Shown here: positions 12,190-24,059 of the stretch, in pieces
Layout of the letters: each line of letters starts with the position of its first letter
Numbering within the stretch: the first letter of the stretch is position 1
Assembly: GCF_947179515.1 (NCBI RefSeq)
Contig: NC_067473.1
Span: forward strand, 99,103,782-99,167,781
Direction of reading: 5' to 3'
DNA: 64,000 nt
Source of the DNA: Apodemus sylvaticus
Taxonomy: Eukaryota > Chordata > Mammalia > Rodentia > Muridae
Made by a program: the position numbers and the translations under genes
The notes under the pieces: model-generated
The model's database searches: none
What the model was told of the DNA's origin: nothing
Seen by the model: only the letters and a program-made list of their open reading frames with translations

Positions 12190-13616
12190 CCAAGATAGAC
12201 AAACCCTTACCCAAACTAAGCAGAGAGCACAGAGACAGTACCTAAGTCAGCAAAATCAGAAATAAAAAGGGAAGCATAACAACAGATACTGAGAAAATCC
12301 AAAAATTAATCAGATCCTACACAAGAGCTTATACTCAACAAAATTGGAAAATCTGGAAGAAATGGACAATTTTCTAGACATATACTTGGTACTAATGTTA
12401 AAACAGGATCAGATGAAACATCTAAATAGTCCATAAGTCCTGAGGAAATAGAAACAATTTTTAATAGTCTCCCAACAAAAACAACAACCAAAGTTCAGGA
12501 CTAGACAGGTTTAGTGGGGAACTCTGTCAAATCTTCAAAGAAGAGCTAATACTGATATTCTTCAAACTACTCCACAAAATGTAAACTGAAACACTACCCA
12601 ATTCACTCTATGAAGCCACAATAATGCTTAAACCTAAACCCAACAAAGACCAAACATGGAAAGAGAACTTCAAACCAATTGCCCTTATGAACATTGATGT
12701 AAAAATACTCAAAAAAAATTGTGGCCAGCAGAATCCAAGAATGCAACAAAATGATAATTCACCACGATCATGTAGGCTTCATCTCAGGGATACAGGGATG
12801 GTTCAATATATTGAAATGCATTAATGTAATCCACTACATAAACAAACTCAAAGAAAAAACACATGCTCATTTTATTAGATGCTGAAAAAGCTTTTGACAA
12901 AATTCAGCATCTCTTCATTATAAAAACCTTGGAGATATCAGAAATTCAAGGCCCATATCTAAACATAGTGAAAGCAGTATAAAGCAAACGGTAGCCAACA
13001 TCAAACTAAATGGAAAGAAACTTGAAGCAATCCCATTAAAATCAGGAAAAAGACAAGGCTGCCCACTCTCTTCCTATCTATTCAATATAGCACTTAAAGT
13101 TCTAGCCAGAGCAATCAGACGACAAAAGAGGTCAAAGGATTCAAATTGGAAAGGAAGAAATCAAAATATCACTGTTTTCGGGTCATATAGTATACTTAAG
13201 CAACCCAAAAACCTCCACCAGAGAACTCCTAAAGCAGATAAACAATTTCAGCAAAGTGGCTGTATATAAAATTAACTCAAATAAATCAGTAGCCTTCCTA
13301 TACTCAAAGGATAAACAAGCTGGGAAAGAATTTAGGGAAAGACACCCTTCACAATACTCACAAATAATATAGACTACCTCGGTGTGACTCTAACCCAGCA
13401 AGTAAAAGATTTGTATGACAAGAACTTCAAGCCTCTGAAGAAAGAAATGGAAGATCGCAGAAGATGAAAAGATCTCCCGTGCTCATGGATTAGCAGGATT
13501 AATATAGTAAAAATGGTCATCTTGCCTAAAGCAATCTACAGATGCAAAGCAATCCCCATCAAAATCCCAAATTTCATAGAGTAGAAAGAGCAATCTTCAA
13601 ATTCATTTGGAATAAC

Positions 13617-13633
13617 AAAAAAAAAAAAAAAAA
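13617..13633. repeat. Poly(A) run, 17 bases
   Basis: A17 tract within the same degraded ORF2, at the Asn-Asn-Lys-Lys codons conserved in other copies. It shifts the reading frame relative to intact elements. Confidence 0.8.
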
Positions 13634-15525
13634 CAGGATAGAGAAAACTATTCTCCACAACAAAAGATCTCCTGGAGGAATCACTATCCCTGACCTCAAG
13701 CTTTATTGCAGAGCAATAGTGATACAAAACTGTATGATACTGGTACAGAGACAGGCAGAAAGGTCAATGGAATAAAACTGAAGACCAGAAATGAACCCAC
13801 ACACCAATAGTCACTTGATATTTGGCAAAGGAGCTAAAAAATTCCAGTGGAAACAAGACAGAATTTTTAATAAATGGTGCTAGTTCAACTAGAGGTCAAC
13901 ATGTAGAAAATGAAAATTGACCCATTCTTATCTCCTTGTACAAAGTTCAAGTACAGGTGGATCAAGGACCTTCACATAAAACCAGATACACTGAAGCATA
14001 GAGAGGAGAAAGTGGAGAAAAGCCTTGAACACCTGGACATGATAGGACAAAAGGGCAACCAACAGATTAGGAAAAGATCTTTACCAATCCTATATCAGAT
14101 TGAGGGCTAATATCCAATGTATACAAAGAACTCAAGAAGTTAGACTCCAGGGAGCCAAATAACCCTATTAAAAATGGGATACAGAGCTGAACAGAGAATT
14201 CTCAACTGAGGAAACTTGAATGGCTCTGAAGCACCAAAGAAATGTTCAGCATCCATAGTTATCAGGATGCAAATCAAAACATCCCTAAGAGTCCACCTCA
14301 CAGTAGTCATAATGGCTAAGATCAATAACTCAGGGGACAGCAGATCCTGGAAAGGATATGGAAAAAGAGGAATACTTCTTTGCTGGTGGCATTGAATGCT
14401 GGTAACACAACTCTGGAAATCAGTTTCATGGCTCCTCAAAAAATTAGAAATAGTACTACCTGAGGACTGAGCTATACCACTCCTGTACATATACCCAGAA
14501 GATGCTCCAACATGTAATAAGGACACATGCTCTACTATGTTCACAGCTGTCTCATTTATAATAGCCAGAAGCTGGGAAAAACTCAGATGTCCTTCAACAA
14601 AGCAATGGATACAGAAAATGTATATTTATACAATGGAGTACTATTTAGCTATTAAAACAATGATTTCATGAAATTCTTAGGCAAATGGATGGAACTAGAA
14701 AGTGTCATCCTGAGCAAGGTAACCCAGTCACAAAGGAACACACATGGTAGCACTCACTAATAAGCAGATGCTAGTCCAAAAGCTCAAAATAAACAATTTA
14801 CAATTCACCCAGCACAGGAAGCTCAAGAAGAAGGAAGACCAAAGTGGAGGTGCTTTGGTTTTTCTGAGAAAGGGAACAAAATACTCACAGGAGCAATTAT
14901 GGAGACAAAGTATGGAGCAGAGTCTGAAGGAAAGGCCACCCAGCAACTGTCCTTCCTGGGGATTCATCCTATAAACAGTCATCAAACCCTTACACTATTG
15001 TGGATGACAAGAAGTGTGTGTCAAAAGGAGCGTGTTATGGTTGTCTCCAAAGGGGCACTGCCAGAGCTTTACAGATACAGAGGCAGATGTTAGCATCCCA
15101 CAATTGATCTGAGTGCTGGGTCCCCAATGGAGAGTTGACGGGGGTACTGGAGGAGCTGAAGGGGTTTGCTGCCCTATGGGAAGAACAATGATGTTGGACA
15201 ACCAGACGCCCAAGGGCTCCCAGGGACTACACCATCAACCAAGGTTCCAGCCAAACATGGGTCCAGCCAAAAGGGTGACAAAGGAATGCCTTATTGGGCA
15301 TCAGTGGGAGAGGTCCTTGGTCCTATGAAGGCTTGATAGATGCCCCTGAGTGGGGAAATCAAGGGGGCGGTAGGTGGGACTGTGTTGGGTGGAAGGGAAT
15401 ATTCTTTGAGACAGGGGGTAAAAGGAAGGGTTGGGGGTTTGCTGAGATGGGGGGAAACCTGGGAAGGGAATAACATTTGAAATGTAAATGAAGAATATAG
15501 TCAATAAAAAATGTAAAAAAAAAGA

Positions 15526-15955
15526 ATGCTGGAGATGTATATTATGGCTAACATCTACTCTGGACATAGAAAAGGATTCACAAAAGCAATCTGTCAAGAG
15601 AGCGTTTTCAGAATAATTAAAAACCATTTTTACTACAGATCTAATATTCCTATTGAGATTTATTACTACAACCTTAGAGATATGCATAAAATACCTATAA
15701 AAGTCAAATATTTACTGATAAGCAATCATGTAAATTTATTTTAACACATTTTGTTATATGTATTTTTAACATTAATTAAAGATGAAAGCTAATTTGCATT
15801 CTAATTTTTACAAAAAGAATTAAATCTTGTCTTAATATTTTATTCTGTAGTATATAGAGTAACATCAACATATTTCAAATGGGATAGATATGAGTACAAA
15901 AGTTCTGTTTTATATAAACATATTCTTTTTTATTTGTTGAAACAAGTTTTTATAT
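15526..15955. repeat. Segmental duplication block Y, copy 1
   Basis: AT-rich, non-coding. It matches 51270-51690 closely along its whole length (both start GAATGCTGGAGATGT and run into a TTGTTGAAACA stretch). Copy 1 is interrupted at its right end by the minus-strand L1 and resumes at 21721. Confidence 0.9.
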
Positions 15956-16223
15956 TCTTTAGTAATTTTTTTTATCTTTTTATTCGATATATTTTTTATT
16001 TACATTTCAAATGATTTCCCCTTTCCTAGTCCCCCAACTCCCAAAAAGTCCCTTAAGCCCCCTTCTCTCCCCCTGTCCTCCCACCCACCCCTTCCCACTT
16101 CCCCGTTCTGGTTTTGCTGAATACTGCTTCATTGAGTCTTTCCAGAACAAGGGGCCACTCTTCCTTTCTTCTTGTACCTCATTTGATATGTAGATTATGT
16201 TTTGGGTAATCCAGGTTTCTAGG

Positions 16224-19200
16224 TTAATATCTACTTATTAGTGAGTGCATACCATGATTCATCTTTTGAGTCTGGGTTACCTCACTTAGTATGATGCTCT
16301 AGGTCAAATCCATTTGCCTAAGAATTTCATGAATTTATTGTTTCTAATGGCTGAATAGTACTCCATTGTGTAGATATACCACATTTTTTGCATCCACTCT
16401 TCTGTTGAGGGATACCTGGGTTCTTTCCAGCATCTGGCAATTATAAAAAGGGCTGCTATGAACATAGTAGAGCATGTATCCTTATTACATGGTGGGGAAT
16501 CCTCTGGGTATATGCCCAGGAGTGGTATAGCAGGATCTTCTGGAAGTGAGGTGGAACTATGAGCAGTATTCGGAGGAACCGCCAGACTGATTTCCAGAGT
16601 GGTTGTACCAATTTGCAACCCCACCAGCAGTGGAGGAGTGTTCCTCTTTCTCTACACCCTCTCCAACACCTGCTATCTCCAGAATTTTTAATCTTAGCCA
16701 TTCTGACTGGTGTAAGGTGAAATCTCAGGGTTGTTTTGATTTGCATTTCCCTAATGACTAATGAAGGTGAGCATTTTTTAAGATGCTTCTCGGCCATCCG
16801 ATGTTCTTCAGGTGAGAATTCTTTGTTTAACTCTGTACCCCATTTTTAATAGGGTTGTTTGGTTTTCTGGAGTCTAACTTCTTGAGTTCTTTAAATATAT
16901 TGGATATTAGCCCTCTATCTGATGTAGGATTGGTGAAGATCTTTTCCCAATTTGTTGGGTGCCGATTTGTTCTCTTGATGATGTCCTTTGCCTTACAGAA
17001 ACTTTGTAATTTTATGAGATCCCATTTGTCCATTCTTGCTCTTAGAGCATACTCTATATGTGGTCTGTTCAGAAACTTTCTCCCTGTACCGATGTCCTCA
17101 AGGGTCTTCCCCAGTTTCTTTTCTATTAACTTCAGAGTGTCTGGCTTTATGTGGAGGTCCTTGATCCATTTGGATTTGAGCTTAGTACAAGGAGACAAGG
17201 ATGGATCAATTCGCATTCTTCTGCATGCTGACCTCCAGTTGAACCAGCACCATTTGTTGAAAAGGCTATCTTTTTTCCATTGGATGTTTTCAGCCTCTTT
17301 GTCGAGGATCAAGTGGCCATAGGTGTGTGGGTTCATTTCTTGATCTTCAATCCTGTTCCATTGATCCTCCTGCCTGTCACTGTACCAATACCATGCAGTT
17401 TTTAACACTATTGCTCTGTAGTATTGCTTGAGGTCAGGGATACTGATTCCCCCAGATTTTCTTTTGTTGCTGAGAATAGTTTTAGCTATCCTGGGTTTTT
17501 TGTTATTCCAGATGAATTTGATAATTGCTCTTTCTAACTCTGTGAAGAATTGAGTTGGGATTTTGATGGGTATTGCATTGAATCTGTACATTACTTTTGG
17601 CAAAATGGCCATTTTAACTATATTGATTCTACCGATCCATGAGCATAGGAGGTTTTCCCATTTTTTGAGGTCTTCTTCCATTTCCTTCTTCAGAGTCTTG
17701 AAGTTCTTGTCATACAAGTCTTTCACATGTTTGGTAAGAGTCACCCCAAGATACTTTATACTATTTGTGGTTATTGTGAAGGGGGTCATTTCCGTAATTT
17801 CTTTCTCAGCCTGCTTATCCTTTGAGTATAGGAAGGCTACTGATTTGCTTGAGTTGATTTTATAACCTGTCACTTTGCTGAAGTTGTTTATCAGCTGTAG
17901 GAGCTCTCTAGTGGAGTTCTTTGTGTCACTTAGGTAGACTATCATGTCATCTGAAAATAATGATAGTTTGACTTCTTCCTTTCCAATTTGTATCCCTTTG
18001 ACCTCCTTATGTTGTCAAATTGCCTGAGCTAGTACCTCAAGTACAATATTGAAAAGATAAGGAGAAAGGGGGCAGCCCTGTCTAGTCCCTGATTTTAGTG
18101 TGATTGCTTCAAGTTTCTCTCCATTTCGTTTGATGCTGGCTACCGGTTTGCTGTATATTGCTTTTACTATGTTTAGGTATTGGCCTTGAATTCCTGTTCT
18201 TTCCAAGACTTTAAGCACGAAAGGATGCTGAATTTTGTCAAATGCTTTTTCAGCATCCAATGAAATGACCATGTGGTTTTTTTCTTTGAGTTTGTTAATG
18301 TAGTGGATTGCATTGATGGATTTCCGTATATTGAACCAACCCTGCATTCCCGGGATAAAGCCTACTTGATCATGGTGGATGATCGTTTTGATGTGTTCTT
18401 GGATTCGGTTGGCAAGAATTTTATTGAGTATTTTTGCATTGATGTTCATAAGGGAAATTGGTCTGAAGTTCTCTTTCTTTGGTGGATCTTTGTGTGGTTT
18501 TCGTATCAGTGTAATTGTGGCTTCATAGAAGGAATTGGGTAGTGTTCCTTCTGTTTCTATTTTGTGGAATAATTTGAAGAGTATTGGTGTTAACTCTTCT
18601 TTGAAGGTCTGATAGAATTCTACACTGAAACCATCTGGTCCTGTGCTTTTTTTAGTTGGAAGACTTTCTATGACTCCTTCAATTTCTTTAGGCATTATGG
18701 GACTCTTTAGATGATCTATTTGGTCCTGATTTAATTTTGGTATTTGGTATCTGTCAAGGACATTGTCCATTTCCTCCAGATTCTCCAGTTGTGTTGAGTA
18801 CAGGCTCTTGTAGTAGGATCTGATGATTTTTTGGATTTCCTCAGTTTCTGTTGTTATATCCCCCTTTTCATTTCTAAGTTTGTTAATTTGGATACTTTCT
18901 CTGTGCCCTTTGGTCAGTCTGGCTAAGGGTTTATCTATCTTGTTGATTTTCTCAAAGAACCAGCTCCTAGTTTTGTTGATTCTTTGTATGGTTCTCTTTG
19001 TTTCTACTTGATTGATTTCAGCCCTGAGTTTGATGATTTCCTGCCTTCTACTCCTCCTGGGTGAAATAGCTTCTTTTTGTTCCAGGGCTTTCAGGTGTGT
19101 CATTAAGCTGGTAATGTATGCTCTCTCCATTTTCTATTTGGAGGCACTCAGGCCTATGAGTTTTCCTCTTAGCACTGCTTTCATTGTGTCCAATAGATTT

Positions 19201-20053
19201 GGGTATGTTGTGTCTTCATTTTCATTGTGTTCTAAAAAGTCTTTAATTTCTTTCTTTATTTCTTCCTTGACCATGGTATCATTGAATAGAATATTGTTCA
19301 ATTTCCACGTGTATGTGGGTTTTCTGTTGTTTTTGTTGCTTTTGAAGACCACTTTTACTCCATAGTGATATGATAGGAGGCATGGGATTAGTTCGATCTT
19401 CTTATATTTGTTGAGGTCTGTCTTGTGACCAATTATATGGTCGATTTTGGAGAAAGTACCATGAGGTGCTGAGAAAAAGGTATATTCTTTTGCTTTAGGA
19501 TAGAATGTTCTATATATAACTGTTAAATCTAATTGGTCCAAAGCTTCAATTAGTTTCATTGTGTCCCTGTTTAGTTTCTGTTTTCCAGATCGGTACATTG
19601 AGGAAAGTGCAGTGTTGAAGTTACCCACAATTATTGTGTAAGGTGCACTGTGTGCTTTGAGCTTTAATAAAGTTTCTTTTATGAAAGAGGGTGCCCTTAC
19701 ATTTGGAGCATAGATATTCAGGATTGAGAGTTCTTCTTGTTGTATTTTTCCTTTGACCAGCAAGAAGTGTCCCTCAGATCTCTTTTGATGACTTTGGGTT
19801 GAAAGTCAATTTTATCTGATATTAAAATTGCTACTCCAGCTTGTATCCTGAGACCATTTGCTTGTAAAATTGTCTTCCAGCCATTTACTCTAAGGTAGTG
19901 TTTGTCTTTGACCCTGATGTGTGTTTCCTGTAAGCAGCAAAATGTAGGGTCCTGTTTACGTATCCAGTCAGTTAGTCTGTGTCTTTTTATTGGAGCATTA
20001 AGTCCATTGATATTAAGAGATATTATGGAATAGTGATTGTTACTTCCTATCAT
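16224..20053 (-). pseudogene. L1 ORF2 (endonuclease / RT), broken
   Basis: The frame opens at 20053 with the endonuclease (SLNINGLN, QETHIRVKD). A one-base loss near 19772 shifts the frame. A TAG lies at 19131-19133, the same codon as at 3603 in the plus-strand L1. A CGA-to-TGA stop lies at about 18015. Another one-base loss near 16850 shifts the end. RT motifs remain (TGPDGF, TRQGCPLSP), but the catalytic box reads FSDD instead of FADD near 17950. The C-terminus ends at LISGY in another register. Confidence 0.9.
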
Positions 20054-20112
20054 TTTTGATGTTATTTTTTAAATTTGATTGCTTAACTTCTTTTGGGTTT
20101 GATTAAAGGTTA

Positions 20113-21318
20113 CTATCTTGCTTTTTCCAGGGTGAAGTTTCCCTCCTTGTATTGGTGTTTTCCTCCTATTATCCTTTGTAGGGCTGGGTTTGTGGATAGA
20201 TATTGGGTAAACTTGGTTTTGTCATGAAATATCTTAGTTTCTCCATCTACGGTTATTGAAAGTTTTGCTGGATATAGTAGTTTTGGTTGGCATTTGTGTT
20301 CTCTTAGAGTCTGCATGGGATCTGCCCAGGACCTTCTAGCCTTCATAGTCTCAGGTGAAAAGTCTGCTGTGATTCTGATAGGTCTTCCTTTATATGTTAC
20401 TTGGCCTTTTTCTCTTACTGCCTTTAATATTCTTTCTTTGTTTAGAACATTTGGTGTTTTGATTATTATGTGATGGGAAGTATTTCTGTTCTGGTCCAGT
20501 CTGTTTGGAGTTCTGTAGGCTTCTTGTATATTCATGGGCATCTCTCTCTTTAGGTTAGGGAAGTTTTCTTCCATAATTTTATGGAAGATATTTGCTGGCC
20601 CTTTAAGTTGTAAATCTTCACTCTCATCTATGCCTATAATCCATAGGTTTGGTCTTCTCATTGTGTCCTGGATTTCCTGGATATTTTGGTTTAAAAGCTT
20701 TTTGCATTTTGCATTTTCTTTAACTGTTGAGTCCATGGTTTCTATGGAATCTTCAGCATCTGAGATGCTTTCTTCTATATCTTGTATTCTGTTGTTGATA
20801 TTTGCATCTCTGTCCCCTGATTTCTTCCCAAGGCTTTCTATCTCCATAGTTGTCTCCCTTTTAGTTTTCTTAGGTCTTTCTACTTCTGATTTTAGATCCT
20901 GGATTGTTTTGCTTAGCTCCTTCACTTGCTTGTTTGTGCTTTCCTGTAATTCTTTAAGAGATTTCTGTGTTTCCTCTTTCATGAACGCAGCCTGTTGACC
21001 AAAGTTCTCCTGTATTTCTTTAAGTGTTTTTTGTGTTTCCTCATTATTGGCTTTTGTATTCTCTTGGATTTCTTTCAATGATTTTTGTGTTTCTCTTGCA
21101 AGGGCTTCTAACTTTTGATCCATTTTCTCCTGAATTTCTTTAAGTATGTCCTTCATGTGTTCCTGTACCAGCATCATTACCAGTGATTTTAAATCCAAAT
21201 CTTGTTTTACTGGTGTGCTGGGGTATCCAGGACATGCTGGTAAAGGAGAATTGGGTTCAGATGTTGCCATATTGCCTTGATTTCTGTTAGTGATGTTCCT
21301 GCGTTTGCCTTTTGCCAT
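20113..21318 (-). CDS. Intact L1 ORF1 protein, 401 residues
   Basis: The only undamaged L1 reading frame in the window. ORF1p binds L1 RNA as a trimer and acts as a nucleic-acid chaperone for retrotransposition. Domains: basic disordered N-terminus (1-45, MAKGKRR), long coiled coil (about 45-195), RRM-like core (about 222-318, starting RRPNL), C-terminal domain (about 320-385). The coiled coil holds three related blocks starting ETQK at residues 76, 94 and 116, which lengthen it compared with the mouse protein (about 360-370 residues as I recall). Residue 226 is Trp where the other copies here have Arg in NLRIIGI, which may impair RNA binding. The start is supported by the shared MAKGK. Confidence 0.92.
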   Translation of the reverse strand: MAKGKRRNITNRNQGNMATSEPNSPLPACPGYPSTPVKQDLDLKSLVMMLVQEHMKDILKEIQEKMDQKLEALARETQKSLKEIQENTKANNEETQKTLKEIQENFGQQAAFMKEETQKSLKELQESTNKQVKELSKTIQDLKSEVERPKKTKRETTMEIESLGKKSGDRDANINNRIQDIEESISDAEDSIETMDSTVKENAKCKKLLNQNIQEIQDTMRRPNLWIIGIDESEDLQLKGPANIFHKIMEENFPNLKREMPMNIQEAYRTPNRLDQNRNTSHHIIIKTPNVLNKERILKAVREKGQVTYKGRPIRITADFSPETMKARRSWADPMQTLREHKCQPKLLYPAKLSITVDGETKIFHDKTKFTQYLSTNPALQRIIGGKHQYKEGNFTLEKAR

Positions 21319-21705
21319 CTAGTTCTCACTGGTGTTTGCTGGTGTTGTCAATGCTGGGCTCACCAGTGCAAGCTGCCCCTTCCCAGGTGGCCTCTGGTGC
21401 ACAGCTTACCTCCTGCACTGCCTGGAGACAGGGTGTTGTTGTCCAGGCTGTTCAGACCCGAAGCAGACACCTGATGGCTCCTGCTGGGGCCTGCTGGATT
21501 CCCTGGAGCACACCAACCTCTCCCGCTGGCTGCCCGGAAGCCCGACCTGCCTCTTTCAGAACGTGGAGATGTGGTGCTGCTGCTCAGGCCGATCTGGATC
21601 CGGAAGCGGAGAGGTCTGAGGGCTACTGCCAGAGGCCTCAGGACTGAAGCCTAAGCTGGAACGAGCTGTGCTGTGAGCTCCCAGACTGCCTCTGGGCGCA
21701 CACCC
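21319..21705 (-). promoter_or_regulatory. Truncated L1 5' UTR (about one monomer)
   Basis: About 390 bp upstream of ORF1, homologous to the tether and first 312-bp monomer of the element at 56790-57735 (shared CTGTTCAGA, GAGATGTGGTG and GGCCTCAGG segments). It ends at the TSD, so reverse transcription stopped, or the transcript began, within this monomer. Confidence 0.75.
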
Positions 21706-21720
21706 TCTTTAGTAATTTTT

Positions 21721-23558
21721 AATTTGAATAAAAGTAATTTTCAATCAGAAAATGTCCCAGAAAATAGGTAACTTATCATTGTACTATTTCCCACTTCTTT
21801 TTTTTTAATTAGGTATATTCTTTATTTACATTTCAATTGTTGTCCCCTTTCTTGGTTCCCCCTGCCCCTGAAAATCCCATAAGCCATCTCCCCTTCCCCA
21901 GTCAACCCTCCCCCACTTCCCTGTCCTGGTATTCCTATTCTAAAAGTAGAAGAACTATGTTTGAGACTATTTCAGAAACTTTTAGAAATTCTGTCTTTGT
22001 CTCAGGACATTTAACAACTTTTATATATTACAAATCAACAAGTACAACCACAACCTTTAAAGTCAAACATCCTTATTATATTTTCCTATCAAGTGTTGAG
22101 TATTGTGAATTAAAGATTTAAGTGAAATAGAAGAAGAGAGATAGGGGAAAGTAGGAAGGCAGTTAACAAAAAACTAAAGATGTGTGAAGAAGTCTTATAG
22201 ACACTCAAAAATCTATAAGCCAATTATAAATATTTTTTAAAAGAGTTTGAGGAAAGGTTCCCTCTATGTACAATGCTGCTCCCAGAAGCCATGGGATACC
22301 AAATTAAATTCTCAGTGCCAGGCATAGGCTCCTACCCTATATGTTATTGGTCAGGAAAGCTCTCAAAGTAGCCAAAATATCACAGGCTATTGTCAGCACT
22401 CTTGGCTGCCCACTATACGGGGCATTAGAAATTACTACTGAAGATATATGGGTTTTGAATGCAGAACATAGAGAAGTCAATCTCAAATTGGATTAGAAAC
22501 TTTCTTTCTGATGGATAGCTTTCATAATGCTGAAAGACCCAATCCATGCTGCTAAAGAAGAAAAATGTATCAATTATCTATCCAGTGCTGGACACAGTTG
22601 ACTTGCAGGCAAAATGTGCCCACTGGTACAATAGTGGCATGCCAGACAACAACCATTTTCTCTTGGAAGATGGGATTTCATCCTAAGTACTGCAAGGATG
22701 GCGAAAAACCCATGGGTAGGGAAGTCATAGATTCTAGGGGGAAAATTACTCTAGATGTTTTTACTAAATGATCATGTTGTCAAACTGCCTTCTAAATATT
22801 TCTATTTATAGACATAAATCAGTGCCGTTCTTAACCTTAGTCAGAGAAGCTTCTTTACACAGACAGCAGTAGGCCTTCATCAAAGCTGCAAGCAAGAATG
22901 GGATTCAGATCTATTTGGATTGTCTTAAATTCTTACCTGTCCCATACAGAACACCTTGTTCAGACTGCCATTACTACTGAACATAGCTGTGAGATCTGAA
23001 GTGACAGATCATGACTTTATACAAATCTAACTTGCTTTTGCTTGTATTTTTGTAGAACAGAATTTGATCTTGATTTTGTGAATATGGAACCATTTAGGCA
23101 AATATCTATAGTAACAAAAGTGATGGAGCTTCAGTCCACTATCACTCCTGCAACAAATGTCAGCAGGGTCTCAGGCCATGAGCTCAGTGGGAACATTACC
23201 TTGCTATAGACCTCTGAGTCTCCTAATAGCATGTGGTGCATCACTTTCCATATAAGTTTTCTGCATAGGAAATGAACATTGGGAGGTTCATTCACCCTCA
23301 TGATTGCACCCTGCAATACTAGGAATGATGTGGCATGGAATCTTTTAAAGTCTAAATTGAAAAGAAACTGGAAATTTTATTTTCAAATGTTGTCAAAGAC
23401 CAGCTTTGACATCCAAGGTAAACTGAGGCAGGGCATTAAAATCAGCAATTGATGTCTCCAGCAGATTTTCTCTGGGGAAATAATGGCTGAAATAATTCTC
23501 TGGAGCTGGCAAAATTCCTGGGGCTGTCAGGAAACTGGGGCTGTCAAGAAAAGGAGGG

Positions 23559-23561
<3 letters not shown>
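21721..23561. other. Non-coding flank, includes a short L1 tail
   Basis: 21721-21790 continues the duplicated block Y. 21797-21945 is a minus-strand L1 3'-UTR tail (TTTATTTACATTTC, then pyrimidine-rich). 21950-23560 has no convincing gene. The stretch 22260-22790 has the feel of a diverged dispersed repeat or processed transcript, but I cannot name it. The 68-codon frame at 22565-22771 is not a recognised protein. Confidence 0.45.

Positions 23562-23656
<95 letters not shown>
23562..23656. repeat. Compound microsatellite (TC)n(CA)n
   Basis: About 53 bases of TC repeats run directly into about 42 bases of CA repeats, without interruption. Long frames across it on both strands are low-complexity artefacts, not genes. 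Confidence 0.97.
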
Positions 23657-23657
<1 letters not shown>

Positions 23658-23719
23658 TTGTGGATGTAGTGCGCTTCAACAAACTTCAACAATTGTTTTT
23701 TTTTTCTCCCATTGCTTTT

Positions 23720-23897
23720 TCTGCCACATAATTTTTTTCATTTGGTTTTTTTCGAGACAGGGTTTCTCTGTATAGCCCTGGCTGTCCTGAACTCAATTTG
23801 TAGACCAGGCTGGCCTCAAACTCAGAAATCTGCCTTCCTCTGCCTCCCAGAGTGCTGGGATTACAGGCATGCACCACCACCGCCTGGCTCTGCCACA
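23720..23897 (-). mobile_element. B1 SINE with 9-bp TSD
   Basis: A 7SL-derived rodent B1 on the minus strand: read in reverse it starts GCCAGGCGGTGGTGGTGC, has the CCCAGCACTCTGGGAGGC box and ends in GAAACCCTGTCTC before an A-rich tail. TCTGCCACA at 23720-23728 and 23889-23897 is the target duplication. The paralogous positions near 35030 and 63610 lack this B1, so it was gained after the duplication. Confidence 0.93.
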
Positions 23898-24059
23898 CAA
23901 TTGAACATCACTTTCAAACAATGGTTCTTCCTTCTACAAAGTAACATTAACTTCCTTGTTTGGAAATAAAGGTACATACTAACAGCGTGTCAGTAGTCCA
24001 GCCAAAGGGATTAAAGGTGTGTACTAAGGGCTGCACCACATCCTAATTAGAAACAGGTT

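Larger units (their letters stand above)
11085..14770 (+). pseudogene. L1 ORF2 remnant, heavily degraded
   Basis: Short frames in changing registers cover the endonuclease (from about 11100), the linker (11855-12265), the RT (LMNIDVKILK near 12685, DAEKAFDK near 12880) and the C-terminal parts (MKIDPFLSPCTKFK near 13910). The catalytic RT box is degraded near 13175. Two internal A runs (12162-12189 and 13617-13633) lie inside the coding region. No long frame survives. Confidence 0.85.
10310..15525 (+). mobile_element. Old 5'-truncated Lx-like L1
   Basis: About 5.2 kb of plus-strand L1 that begins in the middle of ORF1 and runs through ORF2 to a long 3' UTR (about 14770-15525) ending in an A-rich tail with AATAAA near 15504. 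It has many more frameshifts and substitutions than the neighbouring elements and a different 3' UTR, so it is an older lineage that I assign to Lx-type L1. Its tail plus downstream flank is duplicated at 51215-51725. Confidence 0.85.
15956..21720 (-). mobile_element. L1: Near-full-length minus-strand L1 with 15-bp TSD
   Basis: TCTTTAGTAATTTTT occurs at 15956-15970 and 21706-21720 as a perfect TSD. Between them is about 5.7 kb of L1 read on the minus strand: T-rich left end (poly-A tail), 3' UTR, broken ORF2 (16224-20053), intact ORF1 (20113-21318) and a short 5' UTR (21319-21705). The paralogous DNA near 51687-51708 has the pre-insertion sequence without the L1. It is the same young subfamily as 239-6817. 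Confidence 0.95.

Noticed and set aside
16855..19365. Hydrophobic-looking plus-strand frames of 89-155 residues opposite L1 ORF2
   Set aside because: They are antisense shadows of the minus-strand L1 coding region; the same shadows recur opposite every ORF2 here.
22565..22771. 68-residue frame considered as a processed pseudogene
   Set aside because: No family resemblance I can support, no poly-A tail or TSD found; left as unassigned sequence.
23393..23731. Long open frames on both strands over 23393-23731
   Set aside because: They are translations of the TC/CA microsatellite (alternating Ser-Leu, Thr-His, Arg-Glu, Cys-Val) and carry no protein signal.
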